Below are positions 12,746 to 27,400 of a stretch of 64,000 bases of DNA, one piece after another. A program made the position numbers and the translations under genes. Source of the stretch: Rhynochetos jubatus (taxonomy: Eukaryota; Chordata; Aves; Eurypygiformes; Rhynochetidae). Each line of letters begins with the position of its first letter. The stretch's first letter is position 1. The notes under the pieces are model-generated. The model did no database searches. It was not told where the DNA came from and saw nothing but the letters and a program-made list of their open reading frames with translations. Location: NCBI GenBank assembly GCA_027574665.1, contig CM050655.1:15929170-15993169 (forward strand), read 5' to 3'.

Positions 12746-14310
12746 CAAAAGTCCACTACTTTTCTAAAAAAAAAAAAAAAGCTTCAATTCTGATTGTGAT
12801 ATAAGGAATGTTACTTTCTTAAAAGGATTTTGAACACAATAAAACCCTGAGGCTGGAACTGAATGACAGAAGTACCAAATGTGTGATTTAAAACATTCCA
12901 ACTAATTATTATAACAAAATTATTCATTACTGAATATTGCAGCCTTCAAGCATGATCAGAAGCAAGAATATCAAGTCCTTACTGAATTTCCAGGCAAATA
13001 TCCATCTTTAAGAGATCCAAAACAGTTTTTATATTGAAATTCACAATGGAGCTGTATCTGCAAGTTTAAGTACGGGTTACTAGTGTGTCTCCACCATCGG
13101 GAAGGGCAGGTGTCTTTAGAACTCTTTCCCAGTCTTTGTTTTTCTTCAGTGTAAGCACAAGACAACACAGTAAGACTAGTTTCTTCGAGTTATTTTAATT
13201 ACGTATAAGAAACCTCACAAGTTAGAGAGGCACAGACCGTGTGATAAAGTGCTAGAAAAACAGAATATAAAACTCAGTTCACTGTGATAGCAATGAACAA
13301 ATGACTCAGCACAACAAAACAGTCCTGGAAGACAAGTTATCTGCAGGAAATCTAAAAGCTATGCAACAATCAAGGTGACAACAAGACAACCTATCACTTT
13401 TCACAACAGTTCTTTCCTTTTGACAGGAATCAAAAGTTACATTCCAGTAACCAAGTCAAGCTTTCAAACTGAAATATTCAGTAGTCTTCATGGGAACATG
13501 GCTAGGAGAGTAACTTAATGAAACCAGCCACCATCCTACAAACACAGCTCCCACGATTGAAATGAAGCTCAGCTTACATCCTTTCTTAATCATTCACATC
13601 TATCTAATTGATATCTCACTGCAGTGAATTCAGGGTTTCACAAGCCTCACCTGTCCCCAATATTCATAAAGTCTCCTCAAGAATTCAACCACTGTTCAAA
13701 ATTTGCACTCATTTTCTGAGATTCTCTTTATCACGCACCTACAGATGAGGCCATTATAAATAATATTTTGGTCATATAATTTTTTACTTCTTCCATCATA
13801 TTGCAGAATATTCCCCTTTGCAGGAAAACATCATTGCCTTCACTTGACAAAAGGAAATCTGTGTTTCTCTGGTAGTGATGGTATCACTCATGAGTATCAC
13901 TCCTAAACCGAGATCTCAGATGTGTTTTATCTACAGACTCAACTGATGTTTTCAGAGATGCAGGCACTGAAAACTCAAAACCTTCTTTTAGTAACTTTTT
14001 CAAGTTGTTTGTCTTTCGATTTTCTGGGGACTTTTGTTTATGGGCTGGTTAGGTTTGGTTGTTTTTTTTTTCCTGCTTTAAAAAAAAACACCCACAGATG
14101 AAAAAATTTGATTGTTAAATTTTGAAAAAACTTAATTTTTACCACTATTATGAGGATGTGTTCTGAATATATACTTTGCAGGCTCTTCTCAATGTGAAGA
14201 AATGCCTTTTTAGATGTGGCAAGTGAAAAAAGCAAGATTCTAAAAATTCTAAGAGGGAGTTGCAAATCATTTGGAAATAACTTCTTTTATAGAAATTATT
14301 CATGTAGGCT

Positions 14311-14361
14311 TTGGGGGGGTTTAGGGTTTTTGTTTGTTTGTTTGGGGTTTTTTTTGTGGGG
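14311..14361 (+). repeat. G/T-rich tract with four G-runs and (GTTT)n
   Basis: The plus strand has G7, then a GGG inside TTAGGG, then (TTTG)n, then two GGGG runs separated by T8G-type sequence. Four G-runs allow a G-quadruplex in principle, although the loops are long. It is not a telomeric array, because TTAGGG occurs once. Confidence 0.75.
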
Positions 14362-14573
14362 TAACTCAATAATGGTACTGTTACCAGTTAATGTTATCTC
14401 TTCCAGTTACACCTGAATAAAAAAGAAAAAAAACCTGTTCTAGTTGCAAACCTCTCTAGCTGAGGAATGTATCTAGCCTAACTGTATGGTTATTTCAGTA
14501 ACTGGAAAACACACTGAGTTCAAAGTGTATTTCCAATTATTTCCTCATGCAAGTAATTAATCTAAAATTAGAT

Positions 14574-14649
14574 GGAAGGGACGGAGAGGAGGAGGGAGAA
14601 AGGGACTATGCAGAGTGTGGAAAGGGTTGGGGGAAGGAGAGAGAAGACA
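14574..14649 (+). repeat. Purine-rich tract
   Basis: Almost all A and G on the plus strand, interrupted around 14608-14618 (ATGCAGAGTGT). The core 14583-14605 is pure purine. Such tracts can form triplex DNA, but no function is visible. Confidence 0.7.
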
Positions 14650-17600
14650 ATGTCTCAGGAACATAAGACATAACAAAGTAGAACATAGGGAGAGATTCCA
14701 AAGTTGTTGAATTAATTCTGCTCTTCAATGTTGTAAAGCTAGTTAGCCTGTCAGTTCAAAGACCCATTCTCCTGTTCTTTTAAGTCCCTGGGATGGGTAA
14801 GCCAAAAGCTGGATAATTGCTACTGACAGAGACGCGGCCACAGGATTAGACCCTACTAGTACCACAGAGGAAAAGCGTTACTTCCACACTGCTCAAGTGT
14901 CTCTTGAGAAACAGATGTTGAGTACACTTAATTCAGTGTCCTCATTTTCCTAGTATAGCCTTCACCATGGCATTAAAGTAATGGACAGAGAACTGGTATC
15001 ACGTTCCTTAAATGTATTTCTCAATCATCATCTACTCATTTTGTCTCAAGGCAAGCAGGGTTAAAAGTTATTAGTTACTGAAAGGGTTGTATGAGGAAAA
15101 CAGCAACATCAAAAAATATTCAGATTGAATATTTATTTCTTAAATAAGAAAAGCTTATCTGGCCTCAGCTAGAGAATAAAAGTACAGTTCCCAAAGGAAG
15201 ACAGATATGAATAATTTTCTGCAGAAAAATTACCATCAATTAGTAATGCCAGTGAAATGAGCAAAAGATTGAGATTGCTGACAGGCAGCACTGGTCTTGT
15301 TATCAACTTGGAAGGAAAACTTCTTCCTACTCAGAACCAGCTCAGAACTAGGAAGCTGAACATAAGGAAAATGCAGCTGTCTAAACACACCCACTACTGA
15401 CTTAAAGAATAAGAAGAAACATGAAAAACTAGAGATGCCCAACATACAAGTCTAGAATCCAAAACATATAAAAAGGAGTATTTCCCTTCTTAAGTCTCAG
15501 CATGTTTTGCTTATTAAGAAACATGTTATTGAGTAACCATCTGCAAACCAATATTATAATATATGCACATATTATACTCCATAATCTCTACCATACACCC
15601 ATATGGTGGCCACTTGTAATAATTTCACTTTTACAGACAATTACATCAGATACCACAGTAGCTTCATACAGTAGAAACAGAAAACACTGTTGGAGTCTAC
15701 ACCACCTTTGTATAGTAAATGGGAAAAAGAAAAAAAAAAAAAAGGAAAAAATAAAAGCATAAGGAATGACTGTGTGTGTATACCCACAAAACAATGCAGC
15801 AAAATAATACGTTTATGATGACAGAAAACCCAAGAAAAAGGTTTTTGGAAGCGAACACACACAGATCCAAAATCTGTGTTGTATGGAGGTCAGCAGCAGT
15901 ACTTCTGTGTACTTTATCATCCACTGGACTGTCCTCACAGCTATTCTTTTTAAATGAATGTCTTACCTCTTGGCTGTAATTTTCAATTCAAACTACAGGT
16001 GAATAGTAAGAAAAAAAATCTTGAAGCATTATGAAAAGATACTGTGGTCCTGCTTCCATATTTTGAGGGTGCAGGAGGGGATGACGGGAAGAAGGAAAAA
16101 TCATCCACCAAGACAGAGTGCGGATCTTTGTAACTGGTAATCATAGTTTGCTGCATCAGCTGTACTCACCCTGAAGGCCCACTTTGTTAACACTCTTAAC
16201 CACATCTACCACTTGAATAACTCTTGTAATTTACACCTCAGGGCACAGATCACAAGACTTCCTCAGCAAAACACTAATTGACATCACATGAATATGTTTA
16301 GTATCTTCTCATCAACATGCTGGATGGCATTCTTCTGTAGTGAAACACTGACAGGGATGTTAAAACAAATTTCCTATCCCAGTTTATTTAGTGACATCTT
16401 TGAAAAAGTTGTATTAAACTCTACAGGATGTGGGTCATACATAACTACCAAGCAGGCATTAAAAGAAGGGGCTGATTCACAAAACAGTCCTTTAACTTGC
16501 ATGTTTGTTCTTCAGATTCTGTACTATTTCAGTTCTGCATTTTGAATAACTAAATTTCTTCAGTGAGTCAATGAACATTAAACTGGTTTCTCACACATCA
16601 AAGTTTTTGCTGTTTTATAACAGCTCCTTGGTCTTATTTCAGAGAAGACTCACAGCTCCAGATTGAGAATTTATGACAAAACCCATAGCAAAAATGGCAG
16701 GTAACAGATCTAGGAAAACAGATGAAAATTAAGCAGCAAGCATAGGAATCGTAAGGACCTTATAACAGATATACATAAAGGCCCAAGTATCAATTTCAGA
16801 TGTTCAACGTGACAGTTCAAAAAAGTAAAATTCCTGGAATTTGTTTAAAAGGCGTAAGATCACACTCAAGATTGTGAGGTGAGCTGATCACTCAATTGTG
16901 ACAAACCTCAGAGCTTCAACTGAAATATATTTCTTGATGTTAAAATTTACTAAGTCACATGTACAGTGATTTGTCTCAGACAGTTCACACATACCTACAT
17001 GAAGAAAAAAAAGCACAAAAATCTACTTAATTCCTCAGAAGGTGATACAATTGGTTTGTGAAGCTTGCTAAGTACCACTAAACAACAGATAGATGCCTGA
17101 ATATGACACAAAATTCTGAAAACCTGTGATTTGTTTCTCTAACTAAGCATATTAGTTTTACTGGGGACTCTAACGTTAGTTTCTTTCTATCAAATTACTG
17201 TTAAACTATGGTCTTTCTTACACATTCAAATGCTGAGTACATCATTCATTTCCAGCTATCCCAACAGACTTGAATACATACACAGTTAGATCAGGCTCTA
17301 AGGGAACATAAGCTTTTATGCATCAGTCAACAACTAACTGATGAGGTTAAGTAGAAACTTTACTCAAGGGCAGGCGATTTCAATAACTGTCCTCTGTGGA
17401 GTTTCCTGGAGTCTCTAGTCTGGAACTGGCTGGGATCTGACAATGTAAAAGGACTGTGCAAGGCAAACATCTTAACCACTTCTTAGTTAAGACTGCACTA
17501 ACCACATATCCACTTGCACTGACTGACATCTGCAAATTCTCCAACACCAATTTTCTAAAGGCATATTCAAATCAGACCAGGTTTAGACAAGATACTAGTT

Positions 17601-18362
17601 ATAACACAATCCACAAGAATAAAAAAACCAGTGCAAATAATGCAGTGCAAATAAAATTGTGTGTATGAAATAGCTGCTGGAACTGCAAACGAGGCCAAGA
17701 CTGAGACCTCTCTTCAAAAGCACAATTAATGTATTTAAAAATTAAAATGTTCTTTCTGTGTTTAATTTTTCGAAAGTGCCTCTCACTGTTTCCAGTTTAT
17801 GTTTTAAAATAAAGCAAACTTAAAATATCACTAATGTAACACATGCTGGATTTCAAGAAACACAGTCTTATCTACAGCTAAATATTTATGCAATGTATCC
17901 AAGACTGACAACGAGCAGCCTACAAGGCTTTTTATAAGACCTGCTGAGCAGCAATAAATGTTAGAGTAAACCTGAGTTTTAAATATCTTTCACAGCATTT
18001 GATTTGCTTTTAAATATAAGTTCCAATATTAAGACTTACAAATAATAGGGCATTCACACTCAAGTTTTCACGCGTGTTTTTAAAAATAAAAAGCCCTTTT
18101 TAATTAATACACACACACTCAAAACTTAGTTATGTATAAATTACATATCAATTTCAATGTAGGTCGAACATATACTGGACCAAATTATGGTTCCATCTAC
18201 TATTCTGTCAAATAATGTAATTTGCAAAAAAAAACCGTGGAGATTTCCTGACTATAGTTAACTATCACATAATTCTGTAATACAGTTAAAATATGTAAGA
18301 CTATAGTAGATTTTTACCATAAAAGATTTTTTACCAAAAAAGTATTCTGTGCAGATCTCGTT

Positions 18363-18404
18363 CAAGATCTAATGGAACAGATTTGTTCAATGCATTAGAT
18401 CTTG
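18363..18404. repeat. Perfect 12-bp inverted repeat with nested hairpin
   Basis: CAAGATCTAATG (18363-18374) pairs exactly with CATTAGATCTTG (18393-18404). The 18-base loop contains a second inverted pair, GAACA (18375-18379) and TGTTC (18384-18388), which continues the stem with one four-base bulge. The hairpin is about 42 nt, short for a vertebrate pre-miRNA, and lies in unremarkable AT-rich DNA. Confidence 0.9.
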
Positions 18405-21400
18405 CCCTACAAAATGCTATTTAAACTATTACTTCATGAACATCAAAAAGATAGAATAAGGATGAATTGGATAGACAAAAAAACTCAAACTAAAACCAAT
18501 TAAATTATACAAAGGCCTCTGTGTCTTCAGGAACCAAGGTATGAATCAACTCTTTTCACCTACTGCTGGAGTATGAACTGAAGTCTGGTATTTTCTACGG
18601 ACAAATATGAGAAAGATTACTACTGTGTTCAGTGAACCCGTGCCCACACATATATTGAGACTCTCAAGGGGAAAGTGGGTCACACTCTAATCATAAAAAC
18701 ACACTGACTTGTACAAGAAAACATTTTATTACCCTTTAAACTTTTGTTTTCGCAGCTGCAAAACAGCTTTATTAGGAGAGATAACACATATGTGATCATC
18801 TGCCATCATGCTAGTGCCTGTGCAGTATTACACTGTTAACACAACTCCTTTTCAATGATACGTTACTAAAATGGTTATACACTTGTAGGGATCTCCTATC
18901 TCACACTATTAGTGAAAAGAGAACAGTCAGTAATCAGTGAAATAGGTACGTTTGATGAACTCACTGATTCACTAATGGTTTAACACTTTCCGAGGTATGT
19001 AGAGGATATGGAAGGATTTTGTTAGATCTTGTTGTTACAGCAAGCTAGGAAAAAAACGGACAAAATGGGAAGATTTAATAAAGTCATCTATAAACCAATC
19101 ACAAAACCTGAATTCACAGACAGGCATGGCTTTTGATATCATCCTTCCTGAAGAACAGGATTACTTGTTTAAAAAGAACCTTCACATAAAATAAGATATC
19201 TATCAGCACACTTTAAATATGTCCTTCACATTATTTTCCAAAAAGAATTATATTTAGAAGAGAACAACCATATTTACATTAACGAGAATGTTCTGAAAGG
19301 CCTAATGGCCTCAGGTGCACAATTTCATCCTGCCTTTAAATCACTGCTGTGCATTCCACAGTGAAATTAAAACTGATTCTCAGCCAAAACTATATCTCCA
19401 GCATGATTCAAGAGTAAAAATTAATAGCAGGTAAACCTTCCACACTTGTCACGCAACCTCAGAACTGTACATCTGCCGTACACAGAACACTTCTTTCTGC
19501 CATACGGTACTACCTCCCATCTCCTTTACCAGCCAACAAAAATACATTCACCTTGTCACATGCTTAAAAAAGGTCAATTGACCAGGCATATTATAGATAA
19601 GGATAAGGAGCTGAAAGGTCCCTCCTTGTCTTCCTCTCCTCTCTCCTTTAGAATTTAAAGTCAGTCTAACAAATATAATTCATACACGGTTTCTACTTTT
19701 CTAGCATCACTTCCAGTGTTAAATTAATTGTTCATCTTAGGTGTTTTGTCTGCACTTTGTTCACTCAATCCATAACTTTAATTGAAATTAGTCTGTGACT
19801 GAGAACAGAAAGGCCTTAACTGAGAAAAAAAAAGAAAAAAGAAAGAAAAACACCCAATGGAGAAAGAGAATCTGAGTTCAGATGTTTAGGATATGTCAGA
19901 GAACATATTTGCCTGCTAAGTACTTTTCCATTGTAAGCAGGCTGAATTTTCTCTTCAAAGCTAGGGATCCCCAAAGAAAAAACATTCTGGCTGTTCAGGG
20001 AAAAATATAAGAACACAAAGCACCATAAAGGATATATGTATTCTGCCTGATTTATTTAAATTGAAAAAGACATAAGTGCATTTATAAGAATTGCTTTAGC
20101 TTTTGTATTTATCAGTGTCCTCAATCTTACCTCCATTACAGTCCTGACAGAATAATTAATTTCAGTCAATCAATCATTTAACAAAATCTCACAGGTGACC
20201 TCAAAATAACACATAATCCACCAAGAACCAGTCACAACAACAATCTTATATTCCCTTGGAAAGGAAAATTAAGTCAGCTATGTGTGGCTTGGGGCAACCT
20301 AAGCTGTAAATCTCTCTTTTCTGGTCTCTTCATATAGATGAAAGAGTTGTGCCGCTCTGGATTACATAGAACAATTATGTGTTCTAAAAACTCAGGGAAT
20401 CAGGTTTCAGACAGCTTTAATCATTACCAATTAACTGCATCTTTTACCACCCTGTAATAGTTCCACCAATGCCTATGAAAACTCAAGAATCACTTTAAGA
20501 AGCGAACCCTTTACATTTAAGTTTATGAATACTAAAAGGTCTGCTCATATTTACGAACAAACCAAATACAGGTCACCTGCCAGATGGAAAAAATGTCAAA
20601 ACACCCACCTACTCCTTATACTATACCTTAAAAAGGTGGAGCAGACTTTGAACACTTGAGTAGGCTGCTACTAGCATGAACACATGGAAGGAACAATGGT
20701 TCACGGTTTGCAATGGCAACCACACAGAGAATACAGACATTTAAATTATCATTTCCCTTTTTTAAGGCTATAAGCTTGTTGTACTGTCTTTAAAACTAGG
20801 AGTCATTCTCTTTAGCAGTACTGTCTTTCCTATTCTGAAGATTGACAGTATGCTTTTTCTAGCTTGCCTACAACAGTCTTCCCTTCGAAATTTCCCACCA
20901 GCGCACCACTCCCAAGAGGAACAAGTGTGTGGATACTAAAAAAAGAGAAGATACCATTAGCTGCCAGATTATTACCACTATGGGGTCAGTCTGAGAAAGA
21001 GCAGATGACATAATGGTAAAAATGCTGATGCCTTTTCTATACCACAACTCTCATCACTGCTACACGCAGCAGTGCTTCACCACGGAGAAATTTTATGAAA
21101 ACCTTGGTGTAGATAGCCACTCAGGGTTGCAACAAGACATATATACAGTCATAACAGTCCAGAATATGTGAAGCTCCTAAAATACAAAAGGCTCTGCAGT
21201 GTAAATCCAGGAAGATAAACTGACTGTAGTTTGTAATTCAACCAAGCAATGCAGTTGTTAGCTAGACAAAAAAACTTAGTAAGGTTTATTTTTGCTTTTA
21301 ATTACTCAAACACAGCACCTTTGCCCAAGGGCACCACGCCTTGATTTAGGAACACTAAATTCCCAACCTCATATTCCCTAGCAGGCAAAACCTACTAGGG

Positions 21401-24400
21401 TAGCAACGCATTCACAGAAAACCCAAACCCAAGGAAACTGCTCTCAAATAGACAGCAGCAGAGGAAATCAATCCAACAAAAAAAAGATGAACCCCACCTC
21501 TTCAAGGTTGCTATGGTAACAGGAGGCAACTAACTGAGTTGTCATAAACTCAAGGATACACAATTGGCAAGAATACATTGTAAGCAGAGCAAAGAATGGT
21601 AGAGGCAATAACGTATTAGACCAAGAGATAAAGTTATGAAAACTGGACAAGCCTTTTGACATGCATATCATTCTTCCTATCTGAAGCAGAATCAGCAATG
21701 TTTGATCTAAATACTAGTTGAGGAAAGCTGCTAGGAATTTAGGCAGATTATGCTAATCAGTGAGATAATCTGAGAGAAAAAACAGTTAATAGCTGTGGTG
21801 CAGAGAAGGGTGTTAACAAGGAGAGGGTGTCTGGTTTACACATGCCTAAAGCCATGATTTTACCTTCCCTATTTGTCTGCAGCTCTAGGCAAGTAACTAC
21901 TTGGCCTACAGCTCAAGCAAGCCTGGTGAGATAGCCAACCTAAAAATGAGAAAAGATTCTTTATACCTTCATTATAAACATACTGGAACTTCAGTAGAAT
22001 ATGCATGGTTTGCATTGGCAATAAGTATTTCAGGATTAAATTTTGTGCTACAAGAGAAACTCTGACCTGGCAAATAAATACTGTGGCTTTATCTGTACAA
22101 TTTCATGACTTTACACTGGCTTCTACACATCACTGTGCACATACAAACCCTAAGTAAAGTCTCACAAAAAGTTAATTGCTTGAAGCAATTAGTTTCGAAA
22201 CACAAGGGTTGATTACTGCAGGTCCAAGGAAAGTTTGCGAGTGTATGTATTCAGACGTGCTACTGTTCTACACTCTGCATGCCACCTGTAAAGCAAAGGT
22301 GGTCCTTTTGAAAGGCACCCTACAAGGCCCTTCTCCCAGCAGAAGCACAACTGTGGGGAAGGATATTATTTTCCTGAAGAAGTCCTCCAAGGAGTTCTGT
22401 CTTGGAGCACAAGGAAGCATGATGTGGAGCTCCATTGTCACCAGCACAACTTTCAACCACCAAAGTAAAATTAAGCCAGAGCCATAAATTCAGTAAGCTC
22501 TATCATCAACACACACAAAAAAGTTATTAAACATCCTCCCCAGTGAATAGGCTTCACAAGCATGTTTCAGAAACCACATGTGGAGGCTAGACAGAAAGTC
22601 ACTTTTGAAGCATCAAGTCTTTACTATCTCCTGGACAATGAAGAATCAACTGACAAGTACTAGACTGAAAAGCTCAGTGATCTTCACCTCCTTCTCTGCT
22701 GGAGAAGAAAAGGACAGAGAGACAGATAGTCTGAACACAAGACAGCCTTGGATATAAGGCAACTATCATTTCTTCAGAACAAAAATAAAAAAAAGAGAAA
22801 GTACATACACTAACACTGATCAACATCACACACACACTTGGCCGATGCAGATCTGCTACAGAACTACATTGCTCACAGTTTTGATGCCTTTGCACCAGAG
22901 CCAGAGCTCCTACCACCATATGTGATGCTCTTTACTCAGTCCAGTCAGAACCTGTGAAAAGATGCAGTCCAAATCTTAACAGAGCTATGCCAGAAACCCA
23001 GCCCTATACTCTACACAGACTTTCAAGATTTTTATTGCTTTCCCTAGTGCTGTTTTTGCTTTTCCTTTTTTGATCTGAAAGAGATCAGTAAAGCCCTTCT
23101 GCAGGACACTCTTCAAATGTGCTTTAACTTTTTATCACAGCAATTCAACCTAGAAAGGATGCAATAGGCAATTGCACGTAAAAGCTGAGAAACCTTTCAT
23201 ACCCTGTTGGTGCAGAAAAGTAACTTTTGTACTAAGATTTCCGTATTTGAGTAAAATAAAATGCCTGTTGTTTACTTGACAGAAACAGGTGATTCTGTTT
23301 AAACTAGCCAGGTTGCAATAAAACATCTGAGCTACCAATTGCTGACTGCTTACTTCTACATTCCAACCACAAAATGTTGGTACCTTGATAGTCATTAACC
23401 ACTTCTAATGCCTCAATGAATCAGCCATGCTGCGACAAAAAGTGAAAACTACCACTTTGTTTTCCTATAAATGTAGATTGCAATACCCAAGACAGAAATA
23501 AACCAAGCAGTGCTGCTGGGCTGCACTTCTGAAAATTAAGTACTTCTGAGATGACTGAAAATTCCTGGAACCTGTATGTTAGCCAGGCTATTGCACTTCT
23601 CTTTCCACGTTACAAAAGACTTCTGCGTTTTCAGAGTTTTGATATCTGTCACTGAGATTTTCTGGTATAGCTATTTTTTTTTTTTTTCTAAGAAAAATTC
23701 TTGTTTTCAATTAGTCCAGGAAGAGATTAACCTTCACTCTCTTGGAGTGATATTTCAACCAAAAAACAGGAAAAATACATACACTAAAGGCCCTGCTAAC
23801 AGCAACACAAGCAATACTATGTTCTCACGACCAAGTGCGAAAAAAACCCAAAAGAAATATGAGGACTGAGCTGTCTGGGCACTTAACGAAGCATCCCTAC
23901 CCCAGATCTGGACTGAGTTTCGCGGAGTGAAGATCTAGTAACACCTTTTTAGTGGCTAAGGAAGACTGACACCAGAAGCCTGTCCTGCCCATCCGACTCA
24001 CAATAAAACCAGCTTCAGTGTAGCAGGCAATACTCTGCACCTCTGTCTATAGATTATTTTTGATTTATAAAATTCCCCCTGGATATGGTGAATGAGACAA
24101 TACTAGTACTTCATAGTAAATTAAAAGAGATGTGTTTAATAAATATCACATTATCTGCAGGTATTTTTAACAAGATGCATGTTGTGTTTGTAAAAGCTAT
24201 AAAGAGCCTAAGATTAAACAATGTATTTTGTTAAATTGACAATAAATTCCATTTTAATAAGTCATACTACATAGGAAACACTGGTATTATTGGATTCTAC
24301 ATATTTTAGTATTCCTGGTAGTAAGGAAGCAATTTTTTTTCAAGTTAAGGAGGAAACTAAGCACATTAAATGCTTAATTAGAAACAAAATTGACTTTTAT

Positions 24401-27400
24401 AAGACTTGATAATGCAGATATTGTTCACAGAAATAGGTATACATGAGGTCTGTACAGAAATAAACCTTACAAATGCAGAAAGAGAGCAGAAGCAACCTGG
24501 TGTGTTTACACACCTCTATTCCCTTTCTCTGTGCCCAAACTTTCATTAATGTGAACATAAATTTATTATTTTAAATGGAAAATCCAGAGCATAGGAAAAT
24601 TAAGGCTATAATATCTTCTCTGCTGTACATACTTAGGATCTAACTAGATCTGCTTCTGAGCAGGAAATTTTATTTTTATGCTTGGAAGTTGTTAAGCATA
24701 GACCATGCAGTATATGAACATATGTCAATATAGTATAGTACTGTTCTATTGTACAATAATATAGATCCAGGCAAGTCTGGCCTTATCAAGATTGATTGTT
24801 CTTAAAAAAAAAATTTAAAAAAAATTCCCTCTAAGCATCACTAATTGTGATTACACTGCAAAGACAAGAGGTTACTTTCTCCAAAGTTAAATAATTTTGT
24901 AGGTTACAACTACAAAAACATAGTGTCTTTATGAAAACAACATGTTGGCCCTACAAACTGTGCTAGGACCTTTACCCAGAAGAACAAAAATTTTGAATAA
25001 TTGTTCAATCACTTATTTATCAATTCACCTGAATTTAAAATTTTATCTACTCCTTTATATATATTTACAGAGTCTTGTGTTATATGTAATATATTCCCCC
25101 CATTTTGGAGAATTAACCCAGAGAAAAGAGAGGGGTGACATTAACAAGTCCACAGGTTTAGAGCATTTCAATCCTTAGCCTAATGTGAAATAAGATATTA
25201 CTGGATTTTTAAAGGTACTTAGTACCCATAGTTTCATGTAGTTCATGAAAAATGCAGATGCAAACAGAAAGAAAAATAACCTTACACATCTCAATGTCAG
25301 GTAGCCAAAAAATAACTCCCCAAAATTAACAGACACTTTAAAATGTAGGCCTCAGTGATTTGACTCTAATTAAATGGAAGTTGAAGTCAGAGCCAAGATT
25401 AGAAGCCACAGGGGATCCTTTGATCTCAGTTTCTCAGACTAGGCTGCTTTTTGCACTACTGCACTTTCCCTTCACTTCAGCAACTGTTATGCCGCTTCTT
25501 TAGCAGAAGAGCCAAATCAACTACAGGCATGTGGTTGGGAAGGAATTTTTGGCATCTCTACAAACATCCACAAATGGCATTATCTTCAACAGATGAAGAC
25601 TAGTATTTCCAAAGTCACAAGTCCTCCTAAAGCTTTGGTCCACTGGACGCTCACAGTCCATGTGTTTCTCAGTATTTTATACAGGTCAAGCATACTTTAA
25701 ATTGTTTACAAGTACACAGTGGCACATCCAAAACATATGCAGTATGACATTGCAGAAGACAATAAATAAAACCTTAAAAAGCTGACCATACACAGTTACT
25801 ACAAAGCTAAGACTATGTAAATATATTTGGAGGGTGTTTCATACTCTGCCTTTATAAATAACCATTTCTCCTTCTGCCACAAAGCCCTTGTCCACAATCA
25901 GTACAGACCCTAGGCTCCTGAGAAATAGAACGAGGATTGTTTAGCTTGTGAACTTCAGGAATGTATTTTGATAATTTTGAAGGGATGAGTGTAAAAATGG
26001 TCTTTCATGATCTCAGAGCAAAAACGATTCATATTTTTGTCTTCATATGCCAAAAAATAAATATGCAAAAACAGAAAATTTTAACTAAAAAGAATTTGTC
26101 AGAGAAATATAAATGGGTTGTCATGGAACTGTAACATAGTAATATATACAAAATTTAGCAGAAAGTTAACGCTACCTACAAAGGCCCCAATCCAGTGGTC
26201 AACACATTCTGTGTCACGTCCACTACAAGAAATTGAAAATGGAGCTTCAACTGAGCAGATAAGGCTACATTAGAGTGTTATGGCAGCACAGAGATGATGC
26301 GGATGTCCCCAGACCATTTGCTTTCCAAAAAAAGTGCAACTGTAAAAGGGGACTGAAGAGAAGGCTTTCAGGTACCTTACCTCTCCCCATACGTGAAAGC
26401 AGGTTTAATTTAAAACTTAATTTAGCAGCTATAAAATACACAGGAGCATCTTATTGTGTTACAATAGGCCCAGAATTATTCACCGTATCTCTCCAACACT
26501 GTCAAAGATTGTGAAGGCTTTTTTAGAAAGTCGTCTTTTTTTAAAATCCTGAGCATTATTCTCAATCTACTAATATAAGTGAACCTTAGTACATAATAAT
26601 CGTCTATTAAATTACTTTCTGAGCACATTTTGTTTTCCACATAAAGATAAAGTTATTTTTGAAGGTACTGAACAACGTATATAAAAATTGAACAATGTGT
26701 ATTAAGTTGTAAGCCATTCACTTTGGAATGGATCTGTACAGGCTATTTAAAGATTTCAATGAACGACTCAGTGATTTTCAAACTATTACTACATGATATG
26801 GACAATTCAAGATCATCTTTTCTTAGTGGACAGAGATCTGACAATGAATTACTGCTCTTCATTTTCTCTATTATGAAAATCTCATTTTAGTGCAAGTAGT
26901 ATAACCTCCTATGAATGTACAAGAGTGACTAACAACACAATTAATTCACAAGATTTTTCTGCTCTTTATTGTGCTGGTCCTATACATACAATTATGAAAA
27001 ACATCCCTCTCAAGAAGTACATTAGACAGTCAACATTGTTTTTTCATAACTTAAAAAAGATATCTTTTAAAGATACAGGAAAGACTGAATATTTTGAGTG
27101 CCATTTTTTTGCTAGCACTGCAACTTCTACTGTCTTAAGCAGTAGAAGCAGTATCTTAAGTTCAAGAAATGTCAATTAGCTGTTTTTTTGTGAGCAATAT
27201 TAATTGTTCAGCTTCCAAAAATTTTGTTGCACACTCAGGTGACAAAAGCATTTTTTCAGATCAACAACATTTGACAATGTTAGGAACTTTTTATGCAGTT
27301 TAAACGGAGTGGAACACGCACAGAATATTCATGTGTACTTTTATAGACATGCTTTACATTGTGTGCTTACTGTATACAATACTTAGAAATCTATTCCAAC

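Larger units (their letters stand above)
12746..18362. other. Non-coding stretch with homopolymer and purine tracts
   Basis: It contains A15 at 12766-12780, a G/T-rich tract at 14311-14361, purine-rich DNA at 14574-14649, and an A-rich purine tract around 15722-15752. The open frames around 15588-15924 on the minus strand arise from that last tract. No gene is supported. Confidence 0.65.

Noticed and set aside
14321..14330. TTAGGG as an interstitial telomere
   Set aside because: A single copy in a G/T-rich tract, with no tandem array.
15588..15924. Three overlapping minus-strand frames rich in F
   Set aside because: The F runs come from the A-rich purine tract read on the minus strand. The frames overlap each other and lack any domain.
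18374..18389. GGAACA...TGTTC as a steroid-receptor response element
   Set aside because: The half-sites are four bases apart where three are needed, and they are explained by the nested hairpin.
22176..22487. 103-codon plus-strand open frame as a small gene
   Set aside because: An overlapping minus-strand frame is open too, no domain is recognisable, and there is no promoter or polyadenylation context.
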